DNA of 33,833 nt from Gallionellaceae bacterium (GTDB lineage Bacteria > Pseudomonadota > Gammaproteobacteria > Burkholderiales > Gallionellaceae), in contig WSYA01000023.1 of NCBI GenBank assembly GCA_009773615.1, positions 1 through 33,833 of the forward strand, in the 5' to 3' direction. The position numbers and the translations under genes were made by a program. The notes under the pieces are model-generated. The model ran no database searches and had not been told where the DNA came from. It saw only the letters and a list, made by a program, of their open reading frames with translations. Positions within the stretch are counted from its first letter, which is position 1. Each line of letters opens with the position of its first letter. Below are positions 23,287 through 32,833 of this stretch, in pieces.

Positions 23287-26200
23287 CTATGGCACGGGCA
23301 ATTCTAGGTACGCAATCACTTCAGAGCCATTGCCTAAATACTGCAAGGCATTGCATATTCCCTCTAGCAAAGGAATCCCCCGCCCATGGCGATATTTTTG
23401 CGCATTAGAGTAACTAATTTTTTCCAAAGCAGCAAAATCAAAACCTTCGCCACTATCTTTGAAATGGATTTTCATTAAATAGCCCGCATCGGAGCGAAAT
23501 TTTTCAAGGTGCATTTCGACCTTACCCTGAACGAGTTTTTCCATACGTTTTTCACGCTCGTCATAATAAGCCTCCATGTCTTCCGCCTGATGCTTCAAGG
23601 CCGAGCTTAGTTTCAACACGCCATGATCAAGTGCGTTATTAAACAATTCCGAGAGCACCAAAAATACTTTGCTATTGGTTTTTTCGCCATCAATTTGCGA
23701 AGTCACGCTCACCAAGAACGGAACGACATCCAATCGTTTCAATTGCGACGCTGTTAATGTTATCTGGCACTCCCATAGTGGCTCACCTCTCTGCTCATAA
23801 CCCGACGAAATAAACTCACGCTGAAAATCGTTTTCGAAGGATGATATATTCTGATCCATGCTTGGGTTTTCATCTTCAGATGGGCACTGCAATACCACCA
23901 TCGCAATATCATCCAACTGCTCCTTATTAAAAATTTCGCGGCCCAACACCTCGACCAAACCATCAAAAAGATTCTCTTTTTGACATTGTTTAAATTTCGA
24001 TAACAGCTCGTCGTAGCCATCGCTCCCACTGTGTGCGCTCATCATTTCAGTCGCGCCATCTGTACAAATCAGTAGCTGAGATGGGCCACCCTCGTAATTC
24101 AGGTGTTCGACAAGAGCGTTGAAGTTTTCAGGTTTGACCACCCCCATCGGCAAATGCTTGGATTGGAAGCGGTGCAAAACAGTTTCCCCATCCTGGCTTA
24201 ACATTAAGACCGCCGGGCATCCCCCGTTCCACACTTGTATGGTTTGCGCTTCCGTATCCAACGACAACAACATGCAGGCCACATAGCGCGGCAAGGGTAA
24301 ATAGTCGCGAACCCGGCGATTCATTTCTTGTGCGATGGCAGGAATATCAAAACCCTTGGCGGTCATTTGGTAAAAAGGCTGAGTGATCGGAATCACCGCC
24401 AGTGCGGCGGTCAAACCGTGCCCGGCGCTATCCGCCAACAACACATGCAAACGGTTGTCCGGCGTACGTGCAAACGCAATCATGTCCCCGCTAAAATTTT
24501 CTGCGGGCTTGAGCATGAACTGCACCAGCGGGTCGTTTATTTTGTCCAGCGCGCTGAACTGCCTGATGAAGTCGCGCGCGGTTGTCTCCTCTTCCTTGAT
24601 GTGCTCTTGGTAGTCCATCAACAGGCGATTTTGGCTTAACAGCTGCCCGGACATTCTGATCTGTTCTTGCTGAGCCAACATACGCTGGGTAATGTCGATA
24701 AATGTGGCCATCACGCCGACAACCACCCCATCCATCACCATAGGGCGCGCCCAGTATTCGACCGGTAGCGCCGTACCATCCTTGCGCCAAAAGACCTCGT
24801 TCGCCACATTCACAGACTGACGCGTTTCTCTCACCAGTGTAATTTGACACTCCTCGGACGGATACGGACGCCCATCCGCATGTGCATGGTGGATCAGGTC
24901 ATGTATCTTCCGTCCGATCACTTCACTGGCATCCGCGTAGCCCAGCATTTCCAAAAATGCGCGATTCACAAAAATACAATTTCCCAATGCATCCACGGCG
25001 TATGCGCCTTCTGTCATGGTATCCAACAAGCGCTGCATCTCTTCTTTGGCCTTGCGCAAATCACGCTCCATTGCCTTGCGCTCACTGATATTCTGCTTGG
25101 CTACCACACAATGCGTCACCTCGTCGTTATCGGAGACAACCGGTGCTATCGACATTTCCTCCCAATACAAGGAACCTTCTTTGTCGCGATTCAAATGTTC
25201 GCCAATCCAAATTTCCCTACTCGCAATGACCTGCTTAAGCGTCTCGCGAAATACCGTGCCCGATCTATCCAGCTCATCGAGCAATTCACCTCCTGCTTCG
25301 CTTAATGTATATCCGCTCAATGCGGTGAAGGCTTTATTACCCCACTCAACGCGACCGTCAGTATCGGTAATAACCACGGCATTTGCCGTCGCGTTTAACG
25401 CAAAATCTTTCAGACGTAATTCCGTCTCAATATTTTTTTGCTCGGTAATTTCCGTGATAAACCCGTGCCAAAGCACCGAACCATCCTCTTGCCGCTCGGG
25501 TAAAGCATTGCCCAACATCCAATGCTCGACACCTTCCTCGAACCTAACCCGGTATTCATAACGCCATACAGTCAGGCCATGTGCCGAAGCCTGAATACTC
25601 GCAAGCATACCCGCCGCATCATCGGGATGAAGAATGGCAAACACCTTAGAAGCATCGTCGCGCACCTCTTCCGGCGACAAACGGTATATATCGCGTATCG
25701 CCTCGCTGGCAAACGGAAAACATGAGCTTCCATCCGGACGCAATTTGTATTCGTACACCATACCCGGAACCCGATCAACAAGCTGATGCAAACGTTCCAA
25801 TGCTTCACGCTGCACTACTTTCAAAGCATCGCGCTTACCGGCAAACAAAATAAGGAACCGGATTCCTGCAATGATTGCAATCCCCAGCAGTACCAGAATG
25901 AAAAACAGCCGGATCCTGTCCCGCGCAAAATTGACAACGGCAGGCAGATGTTTCTCCACATGAATGCCGATGTCCTCCCCATCAATATACCGATTGGATA
26001 TAAGCAACGGCATATTCTCATGCGCGAAGTACTTCAACTGCGGCAACGCCGGATTCTGCCATTGCCCCACCTCTATCCGCATAAAGTCACTGCGCCTATA
26101 GCGCGCCAGGCGTTCGGCTTCAGACAATGCGGAGATACTGCTGCCGGGCAACGCACGCATTTCTAGGGTTTTATCGCCTGCAAGAATAATGACACCGTAC

Positions 26201-26886
26201 TTATCCGAAACAAAAGCTTCCGATTGGTTAATCCAATACGACAGATTTTGCACATTCAATTTCGCCGCAACGACCCCGATGATGCGTCCGTCGCGCACGA
26301 CGGGAAAACTAAAGTACAAACCTGGGATATTGGACACCTTGCCCACCGCATACTGGTAACCGGATTTGCCATTGCTGGCCATCTTGAAATAATCCCGCTG
26401 CGCAAAATTTGCACCGATAAAGGTATCGGATTTTTCGAAATTACTGGATGCAATACAATTACCGCCCGCATCCATGACGTACACCACTTCTGCGCTAAGC
26501 GCTTCAGCAATTTCGGCCAGCTGCTTGCTGCTCGCCAACAGCCGTGGATCCTTAACCCAGATATTTTTTCTTTGCTCAGCTGACATGGCTACGGGTATTG
26601 AATTCACGTCATGCTTTGCCAGCGCCATCAACACCACATCATCGTGTGCCGCCACGCGAGCAATACCGTGCAATTGCTTCAAGTTCTGCCTGACCGCCTC
26701 GGTCACGGTATCGGCCTGTTTTTCCAGCGCGACAGACTCGATGTCGACCTGCGCTTCCACTTGAGCAGTCAGCACTTGATCCGCAATTATCATGGACAGC
26801 AAAATCCACATTGCCAGCGCCCCCATGGCAATGATGGAGGGATGCTTTTTGGATTGATTAAGTGCGTTTTCCATAGCGCTTTTCAT
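23287..26886 (-). CDS. Membrane sensor with Cache, three PAS, SpoIIE phosphatase and HATPase kinase domains
   Basis: A very large (about 1,200 residues) membrane sensor; positions are from the upstream ATG at 26898. Two membrane helices (21-40 and 331-353) enclose a Cache-type sensing domain. Three PAS domains follow (about 370-490, 497-608, 620-740). The SpoIIE/PP2C phosphatase (about 790-1005) shows metal-site aspartates in FSGDM, LLADSAGHG, CTDGATE and LDDIAM. A GHKL ATPase of the anti-sigma-kinase type (about 1060-1200) has N-box SELFNNALDHG and ATP-lid glycines DSGEGF and HGRGIPLL. One protein could thus both phosphorylate and dephosphorylate the STAS partner encoded tail-to-tail. The ATG at 26886 is preferred because an AGGA lies 11 bases before it; the ATG at 26898 has none. 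Confidence 0.9.
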   Translation of the reverse strand: MKSAMENALNQSKKHPSIIAMGALAMWILLSMIIADQVLTAQVEAQVDIESVALEKQADTVTEAVRQNLKQLHGIARVAAHDDVVLMALAKHDVNSIPVAMSAEQRKNIWVKDPRLLASSKQLAEIAEALSAEVVYVMDAGGNCIASSNFEKSDTFIGANFAQRDYFKMASNGKSGYQYAVGKVSNIPGLYFSFPVVRDGRIIGVVAAKLNVQNLSYWINQSEAFVSDKYGVIILAGDKTLEMRALPGSSISALSEAERLARYRRSDFMRIEVGQWQNPALPQLKYFAHENMPLLISNRYIDGEDIGIHVEKHLPAVVNFARDRIRLFFILVLLGIAIIAGIRFLILFAGKRDALKVVQREALERLHQLVDRVPGMVYEYKLRPDGSSCFPFASEAIRDIYRLSPEEVRDDASKVFAILHPDDAAGMLASIQASAHGLTVWRYEYRVRFEEGVEHWMLGNALPERQEDGSVLWHGFITEITEQKNIETELRLKDFALNATANAVVITDTDGRVEWGNKAFTALSGYTLSEAGGELLDELDRSGTVFRETLKQVIASREIWIGEHLNRDKEGSLYWEEMSIAPVVSDNDEVTHCVVAKQNISERKAMERDLRKAKEEMQRLLDTMTEGAYAVDALGNCIFVNRAFLEMLGYADASEVIGRKIHDLIHHAHADGRPYPSEECQITLVRETRQSVNVANEVFWRKDGTALPVEYWARPMVMDGVVVGVMATFIDITQRMLAQQEQIRMSGQLLSQNRLLMDYQEHIKEEETTARDFIRQFSALDKINDPLVQFMLKPAENFSGDMIAFARTPDNRLHVLLADSAGHGLTAALAVIPITQPFYQMTAKGFDIPAIAQEMNRRVRDYLPLPRYVACMLLSLDTEAQTIQVWNGGCPAVLMLSQDGETVLHRFQSKHLPMGVVKPENFNALVEHLNYEGGPSQLLICTDGATEMMSAHSGSDGYDELLSKFKQCQKENLFDGLVEVLGREIFNKEQLDDIAMVVLQCPSEDENPSMDQNISSFENDFQREFISSGYEQRGEPLWECQITLTASQLKRLDVVPFLVSVTSQIDGEKTNSKVFLVLSELFNNALDHGVLKLSSALKHQAEDMEAYYDEREKRMEKLVQGKVEMHLEKFRSDAGYLMKIHFKDSGEGFDFAALEKISYSNAQKYRHGRGIPLLEGICNALQYLGNGSEVIAYLELPVP

Positions 26887-26985
26887 GTTTGTGAACATCC
26901 TGATTCATGCGGGGATCACGTACTGAACTCGAACGCCACCCCTTTCCCAATCCCTCTCCGCAAAGGATAAAAAGCGTATAGCCTT

Positions 26986-27861
26986 TCAGGGGAAATTTCC
27001 GGCTGCTTGCTTGACTTCTTCAACCTGTTTGGTGATCAGCTCGATCAACTCATCTGCTCTGGACGGATCGATTCCCAGAGCTTGCCATTCTTCACGGTGG
27101 ATTTCATCTGGCTCCCCTTCCGGGATGCCAAAAACATTTAGAGCTTTTTCTGCAAGGCTGACCATGCTGACCAGCGGCTGGCCAACAGCCGCATCCTCAT
27201 TATCAGGATCGTGATGGTAGCGCAATACGGCAATAATGCAGGCTGGCAGCTCCCAAAATCGTGCCAGTTCGGCGCCAAGTTCACAATGGCTTATTCCCAA
27301 CAACTCGTTTTCGATCTCAATGCAAGAACGGCCCGTCTCGGTGGCAAAACGGGCTTGCAGTTCATCACTGCGCATTGGATCGAGATGGTTCAACACCACA
27401 TAGCCAATATCATGTAGCAGTCCCGCTAATAATATTTCATCGTCGAGCGGACGGGTATTGCGGGGCATAGCCCGGGAAATAGTTCTCATGGCAATGGAAA
27501 TAGCCAGACTATGCAACCAGAGATCTTGCACATTCAGCTTGCCGCCCCGATTTTTTAGCAGTGACGACATGACCGCAATTCCGATAGTGACGGACTTGAC
27601 GCGCGTAATACCGAGCAGCATGGCAGCATCTGTGACGGAAGATATCCGTTTGGAAGCGCCGAACAATGGCGCGTTGGCGAGGCCAATGATCTTGGCCGCG
27701 ATTTGGGGATCTTTTTCAGCCAACTTAAGCATCGCCCGCTCACCTTGATCGCTGCCCATATCAAGAGCGAGTATCTTCTGCGCGATCATCGGTATGGCGG
27801 GCAGGGTGTCGAGGTTGCGAATGGCTTCTTTCAAACTAACTGTGGCACTGCCGATACTCAT
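26986..27861 (-). CDS. HDOD-domain signalling protein
   Basis: A 291-residue HDOD protein, a family of HD-related domains involved in bacterial signalling but usually lacking phosphohydrolase activity. The domain spans about residues 12-215. Typical features are LPAIPMIAQKILAL, LANAPLFGASKRISSVTDAAMLLG, LLAGLLHDIGYVVL and ISHCELGAELARFWELP. It has no extra output domain. A CAGGAG binding site precedes the ATG at 27861. It lies 100 bases upstream of the sensor gene on the same strand, with no terminator seen between, so the two may be cotranscribed. A terminator just before it isolates it from the diguanylate cyclase remnant. Confidence 0.9.
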   Translation of the reverse strand: MSIGSATVSLKEAIRNLDTLPAIPMIAQKILALDMGSDQGERAMLKLAEKDPQIAAKIIGLANAPLFGASKRISSVTDAAMLLGITRVKSVTIGIAVMSSLLKNRGGKLNVQDLWLHSLAISIAMRTISRAMPRNTRPLDDEILLAGLLHDIGYVVLNHLDPMRSDELQARFATETGRSCIEIENELLGISHCELGAELARFWELPACIIAVLRYHHDPDNEDAAVGQPLVSMVSLAEKALNVFGIPEGEPDEIHREEWQALGIDPSRADELIELITKQVEEVKQAAGNFP

Positions 27862-27885
27862 GCTTTACTCCTGATGCGTAACATA

Positions 27886-27913
27886 TAAAAAATGGGCGAC
27901 AATTGAATTGTCG
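27886..27913 (-). terminator. Terminator after the diguanylate cyclase remnant
   Basis: An eight-base inverted repeat (CGACAATT 27897-27904, AATTGTCG 27906-27913) is followed on the minus strand by CCCATTTTTTA. The stem can form only with a few central bases unpaired. It lies between the broken gene and the HDOD gene. Confidence 0.65.
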
Positions 27914-27976
27914 GCCTCATTCCAATTTTTCATTATAAGAACAAACAAGCCTGTAAATACAGAATAAACGCAAACC

Positions 27977-29223
27977 TCATGCACTCATTTCTTGCATATT
28001 CGATTGATATATTTTCACGTTGTCGCGCCCCGCCGCCTTGGCGTAATGCATGGCAGTGTCGGCATTTTTGACAAGCTGGCTTTCATCGTTGCCGTGCACG
28101 GGGAAGATAGCAATCCCCGTGCTCGAAAAAATCCCCAAGCGTTGCCCGACCAGATCAAACGCCTTATTGAGCGCACTGCGGATTTTTCCGCGACACCCAA
28201 TGCGTCTCGCTCCATATCAATCGGGGGCAACAGCACGATAAACTCATCCCCATCGACACGCGCCACAGTATCCGATTCACGCAAACAGGCTTGAATGCGT
28301 TGTGCCACTTCTTTTAGCATCAGATCGCCCACATCATGACCAAGGGTGTCGTTGATGGGGATGAGGTACTTCAATAAATCGCGCAGAGCGCGCGTCATAC
28401 ATCCTACTGGACTTGGTGATCGCCAAAGCTTCATATTGACCTTACCCAGCAACTCGGACGACCCCTCGTCCACGGCAAATGCGAACTTCTGTGAAAACCC
28501 CGCTTTCGCCTTCAGTGCTTCTATATTGCTTTGCCCCTCTGTTTGCAATGTCTGCATTCCCGCCAGCTTGCTTAACAGCATGGTGTCGTGCTTGCCCGAC
28601 GCCAGCAAGCGCAAGCCTTCAGCTGCGGTATCCACCAACACGAGCTGCCTCTCCCAGCCTTTGGACAAGGCATAGTCGTGCGCCTGATCGGCGTTCAAGA
28701 CGATGATAGATTTGCCAGCGAAGTCGTCTTCCGAGCAGATGCCAGACTCGCTCTTGCGCACGAATATTGCACTGCGGACAACGACATGGAGAACGGTAAA
28801 ATCAGCAAAATGATGGCGTTCTACAGACTGCGCGAGGTTGATCAAAACATCAATTTTTCCGTCTTTGAACTGCTGAAGAATCTCGCGGAATGGCCCAACA
28901 TGGATGCGGTAATTCAAGCCGGATTCCGCTGCGACTGCTTTCCATAAATCAACGGTAAAGCCACCCACCGTCGCATCGGTCATGCCCGTGGCAAAAGGTG
29001 GATAGTCTTGTTCGCTGCCAACGATCAGGGTGTCTTTTTGCGGCTGAGAGACGGGAAGCGGTGTTTGTATGGGTGCGCTAGCTTGATTGCCGAACGCCTG
29101 AGCCGTCACACTCCAAAATATTGCCAGAAAAACAGCGAAGACAAAGCCCGGCAAAAGCATAGCGACTCGCCGCAAAATAAACATTGGGCGCCGAGAAGCC
29201 ATTTCAGGGGGGTGCGTCATCAT
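27977..29223 (-). pseudogene. Broken SBP_bac_3-GGDEF diguanylate cyclase gene
   Basis: The N-terminus has a signal sequence and a complete-looking periplasmic solute-binding domain (TLIVGSEQDYPPFA to GSSELLGKVN). Then the frame slips: after KVN the conserved continuation EALAITKSS is found only two bases out of frame. Next, ALRDLLKYLIPI, normally the membrane-proximal segment, runs straight into NDTLGHDVGDLMLKEVA of a GGDEF domain, so the membrane helix, any PAS domain and the first part of the GGDEF fold are missing. The signature reads DGDEF where GGDEF is expected. Finally a one-base loss in an A run near 28185 shifts the frame; the proper C-terminus (IRSALNKAF to the TGA at 27977) is present in another frame. 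Active cyclase is very unlikely. Confidence 0.85.
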
Positions 29224-29448
29224 AATTATTTTATTTACCGGGCGACCTACCTTCTTTAACCTCGCCACCCGCAATCATTCACTTGACCCGAATATTACGC
29301 CGCACAAAATACGAATACAACGCTCACGGCAAGTTTTAAACTCAAACTCTCAGGGCACTTGTGTCTGGTGTAAAATTGCGCGACACCAAATTCAGCAATT
29401 CGATATTTAACGCCATTTTCGGCGGATACTGAACGATCACATAAAACT

Positions 29449-30060
29449 ATGAGCGGAAATCTATTTATCGTCAGCGCGCCTTCCGGTGCGGGCAAAACCA
29501 GTTTGGTCACTGCCCTGCTGAACATCAACAAACAGATCGATCTGTCTGTTTCTTACACCACGCGCGCACCTCGCCCCGGTGAAACGAACGGTGTGGATTA
29601 TCACTTCGTCACCCGCGAACAATTTACGGAAATGGTCAAACACGGCGACTTTCTTGAGAGCGCGGAGGTGTACGGAAATTTTTATGGCACATCGCAATCT
29701 TGGATCAGCCAGGAAAACAACAAAGGCAAAGACATATTGCTCGAAATCGACTGGCAGGGTGCGGCGCAGGTGCGCAGTAAGTTCCCGGACAGCATCGGCA
29801 TCTTCATTCTGCCCCCGTCTCTTGAGGCGCTTGAGAGCCGCTTGCATGGCCGCAAACAGGACAGCGCAGAGATCATCGCCAAACGCCTGCAGGCCGCGCG
29901 CGAGGACATCTCCCATGTGGCGGAGTTCGATTATGTTATTATTAACGACCAGCTAGACGTTGCCTTGCAACAACTCAATGCGGTGGTAGTCGCCGCAGGA
30001 CTGCGTCGCAACCGGCAACTCACGCGTCAGGCAAATCTAATCAATCAGCTACAGAAATAG
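29449..30060 (+). CDS. gmk: Guanylate kinase
   Basis: Gmk phosphorylates GMP to GDP with ATP. The 203-residue protein has the P-loop SAPSGAGKTSL near residue 8, the GMP-binding SYTTRAPRPGETNGVDYHFV near residue 35, and ILLEIDWQGAAQV near residue 96. It begins the gmk-rpoZ-spoT block and is nine bases from rpoZ. An inverted repeat (TGGTGT 29366-29371, ACACCA 29383-29388) lies about 60 bases upstream of the start, overlapping a possible TAAAAT -10. Confidence 0.96.
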   Translation: MSGNLFIVSAPSGAGKTSLVTALLNINKQIDLSVSYTTRAPRPGETNGVDYHFVTREQFTEMVKHGDFLESAEVYGNFYGTSQSWISQENNKGKDILLEIDWQGAAQVRSKFPDSIGIFILPPSLEALESRLHGRKQDSAEIIAKRLQAAREDISHVAEFDYVIINDQLDVALQQLNAVVVAAGLRRNRQLTRQANLINQLQK

Positions 30061-30069
30061 GAGCATCAC

Positions 30070-30276
30070 ATGGCCCGCATCACCGTTGAAGACTGCATGA
30101 AATATATTCCCAATCGTTTTGAACTGACGCTGGCAGCGGCTTATCGCGCCCGTCAACTGGCCAACGGTGCCAGCCATCTGGTGGATGAAAGCAAGGACAA
30201 ACCGACTGTCGTCGCCTTGCGCGAGATCAGCGAAGGTAAAGTTGGCATCGAGATACTGAATCGCGGCATGGCGTAA
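30070..30276 (+). CDS. rpoZ: RNA polymerase omega subunit
   Basis: Omega helps assemble RNA polymerase and contributes to a ppGpp site. The 68-residue protein shows the family pattern [29 protein letters not shown] and [15 protein letters not shown]. The AGGAGCATCAC sequence upstream provides the binding site. The neighbours gmk and spoT match the standard proteobacterial order. Confidence 0.96.
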   Translation: MARITVEDCMKYIPNRFELTLAAAYRARQLANGASHLVDESKDKPTVVALREISEGKVGIEILNRGMA

Positions 30277-30411
30277 TTCCAGAATCGGCGTCCATCCCGG
30301 CTATTGCTGCAGGATGAGCGTATCGAGATTCCTGGCGGTTCACCTCGCGCCGCAAGATGCACATCCCGGGATAACTCAATCCCGAACTGATAGCTTCCCG
30401 GAGTCATCCGC

Positions 30412-32538
30412 ATGGCCCAACTTGATGCCCAAGCGCTGATAGAAGAAGTTGCCGCTTACCTCAAGCCGGAAGATGTTGCGGCTGTGAAAGTGGCGCTTGA
30501 ATTTAGCGCAAACGCGCATAAGGGTCAGACACGCCAATCCGGCGATCCCTACGTTTCGCATCCGATTGCCGTTGCTCGCATCCTCACCCCTTTGCATATG
30601 GATGCACATGCCATTGTCGCCGCGCTGCTGCACGACGTTGTGGAAGATACCGACATCTCTATCGACAATGTCGCCGAGGCATTCGGTAAGCCTGTCGCCG
30701 AAATGGTCGAAGGCTTGAGCAAACTGGACAAACTGCAATTCGAAACACAGGAAGACGCCCAGGCCGAGAATTTTCGCAAGATGCTGATGGCGATGGCGCG
30801 GGACGTCCGCGTCATTCTCATCAAACTGGCCGACCGCCTGCACAACATGCGCACGCTAGAAGCCGTCTCGCCGGAAAAAAGCCAGCGCATCGCGCGCGAA
30901 ACGATGGACATTTATGCCCCTATTGCCAACCGCCTCGGTCTCAACACGATCTTTCAGGAACTGGAAGATCTGTGCTTCATGCACCTGCATCCGAATCGTT
31001 ACTCGGTGCTATCCAAGGCATTAAAAGTGGCGCGCGGCAACCGGCGCGAGGTGGTAGGAAAAATTCTCGATGCAATCAAACTTCGTCTGGAAGAGAACCA
31101 TATCAAGGCGGAGGTGAAAGGCCGCGAAAAGCACCTTTACGGCATATACAAAAAGATGCAGTCCAAACATTTGGCCTTCTCGCAAGTGTTGGACATCTAC
31201 GGTTTTCGCGTGCTGGTCGAAGACGTGCCTTCCTGCTATCTGGCCTTGGGTGCTTTGCACGGCCTGTACAAACCCTTTCCCGGCAAATTCAAGGACTATA
31301 TCGCCATTCCGAAAGCGAACGGCTATCAGTCGTTGCACACCGCCGTGTTCGGACCGTTCGGCACTCCCATCGAAGTGCAGATACGCACGGTCGAAATGAA
31401 CAAGATCGCCGAAGCGGGGGTGGCGTCGCACTGGCTCTACAAAACCTCCAAGACACCCATCAACGAACTGCACCAGAAGACCCACCAATGGCTGCAAAGC
31501 CTGTTGGAAAGTCTGTCGCAGAGCGGCGATTCGGTCGAGTTTCTCGAGCACCTGAAGATAGACCTGTTCCCAGATGAGGTCTACGTGTTCTCCCCCAAGG
31601 GCAAGATATTTGCGCTGCCGCGCGGCGCGACTGCGGTGGATTTTGCCTACAATGTGCATACCGACATCGGCAACCGCTGCGTCGCCGTCAAAGTGAATTT
31701 CGAGTTGGTGCCTTTGCGTACCGAGTTAAAAAACGGCGACCGCGTGGAGATTATCACCGCCCCGCACGCGCACCCCAATCCGGCATGGCTGGGATATGTG
31801 GTAACCAGCCGCGCACGTAGCGAAATACGTCACTCGCTCAAGACTATGCATTTGGACGAATCTGCCAAGCTCGGAGAACGCCTGCTCGGACAAGCGCTCA
31901 CTTCGCTCGGACTCAAACCCCAGGATGTACCCGAGATGTGCTGGGAAAGGCTACTCAAAGAAACCGGCGCAAAATCGCGGCAGGAGTTGTTTGCCGACAT
32001 CGGGCTGGGACGGCGCTTGAACATGGTCATCGCCCGTCAACTCGCGCGCGTAGGCGAAATGACAGGGCAAGAATCCAATAGCAGCAGCGGGGTTGTCACC
32101 ATCTTGGGAAACGAAGGCATGGCGATTCAGTTTGCGAAATGCTGCCGCCCTATTCCCGGCGACCCCATCATCGGTGTCATCAAATCCGGGCAGGGTATCG
32201 TCGTCCACACACATGACTGTCCTTCGCTGCGCAAGGGCCGTAGCGGCACTGAAGAATGGCTGGACGTAGCGTGGGATAAGAACATCAACAAACTGTTCGA
32301 TGTCAGCATCAAACTCATTGTTGCCAATCAACGCGGGGTTTTGGCTAAAGTGGCTGCATCGATCGCCGATGCCGAATCCAACATCGAGAATGTGCATTTC
32401 AGCAGCGAGGGGGAATACACGGCGCTGTATTTCACTCTGCAAGTGAACAATCGCCTGCATCTGGCCAATGTTCTGCGCAATTTGCGCAGGATATCCGAAG
32501 TCGTGCGCATCACTCGCGTAAAGAGCATTCCTGCGTAA
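30412..32538 (+). CDS. spoT: Bifunctional (p)ppGpp synthetase/hydrolase SpoT
   Basis: SpoT makes and degrades the stringent-response alarmones. The 708-residue protein has an intact HD hydrolase domain (YVSHPIAVA, His50; LLHDVVEDT, His74-Asp75). The synthetase domain has YGFRVLVEDVPSCY and GYQSLHTAVFGPFGTPIEVQIRT near residues 263-330. A TGS domain follows (DEVYVFSPKGKIFALPRGATAVDFAYNVHT, near 386). Conserved CCRPIPGDPIIG and a C-terminal ACT domain (about 630-708) complete the standard layout. The intact HD motif and rpoZ adjacency favour SpoT over RelA. The 135 bases after rpoZ hold no ORF or terminator I can support. Confidence 0.96.
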   Translation: MAQLDAQALIEEVAAYLKPEDVAAVKVALEFSANAHKGQTRQSGDPYVSHPIAVARILTPLHMDAHAIVAALLHDVVEDTDISIDNVAEAFGKPVAEMVEGLSKLDKLQFETQEDAQAENFRKMLMAMARDVRVILIKLADRLHNMRTLEAVSPEKSQRIARETMDIYAPIANRLGLNTIFQELEDLCFMHLHPNRYSVLSKALKVARGNRREVVGKILDAIKLRLEENHIKAEVKGREKHLYGIYKKMQSKHLAFSQVLDIYGFRVLVEDVPSCYLALGALHGLYKPFPGKFKDYIAIPKANGYQSLHTAVFGPFGTPIEVQIRTVEMNKIAEAGVASHWLYKTSKTPINELHQKTHQWLQSLLESLSQSGDSVEFLEHLKIDLFPDEVYVFSPKGKIFALPRGATAVDFAYNVHTDIGNRCVAVKVNFELVPLRTELKNGDRVEIITAPHAHPNPAWLGYVVTSRARSEIRHSLKTMHLDESAKLGERLLGQALTSLGLKPQDVPEMCWERLLKETGAKSRQELFADIGLGRRLNMVIARQLARVGEMTGQESNSSSGVVTILGNEGMAIQFAKCCRPIPGDPIIGVIKSGQGIVVHTHDCPSLRKGRSGTEEWLDVAWDKNINKLFDVSIKLIVANQRGVLAKVAASIADAESNIENVHFSSEGEYTALYFTLQVNNRLHLANVLRNLRRISEVVRITRVKSIPA

Positions 32539-32582
32539 CAACTTTCAACCTTGCCGCGAAAATAATCTTCGCGCGCCCTGCT

Positions 32583-32768
32583 TTACTCTCTCGCGACCTC
32601 TTTCAGGAAGGCGATGACGTTGTTGGCGAGCGTCTCTTCGGCGTATTCGGACGCCTCTTCCCAGTCGAACTCGTCATGGATCGAGCTCTCGCTCAAGTTC
32701 ATCTTGGCAAAGTCCTGCGGGGCTACGGAATACAGTAAGCCGTGCGATACGGGTTGATGGATTTGCAT
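32583..32768 (-). CDS. Small acidic protein of unknown function downstream of flhC
   Basis: A 61-residue ORF with a strong AGGAGG binding site five bases before its ATG at 32768. The sequence is markedly acidic from residue 25 (NLSESSIHDEFDWEEASEYAEET), with no membrane segment, and ends in a short amphipathic helix (AFLKEVARE). I do not recognise a family. It follows the broken flhC on the same strand, about 65 bases away. It may be part of the flhDC transcript, but a link to motility is only positional. Confidence 0.6.
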   Translation of the reverse strand: MQIHQPVSHGLLYSVAPQDFAKMNLSESSIHDEFDWEEASEYAEETLANNVIAFLKEVARE

Positions 32769-32833
32769 GACATCCTCCTAGTATTGGTAAAACCACATCG
32801 TCAGAAGTACAGCGCTTAAATCGTTTTTCCCTG

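Noticed and set aside
32555..32573. Inverted repeat CGCGAA/TTCGCG after spoT as a terminator
   Set aside because: The stem is short and no T run follows on either strand, so a rho-independent terminator is not supported.
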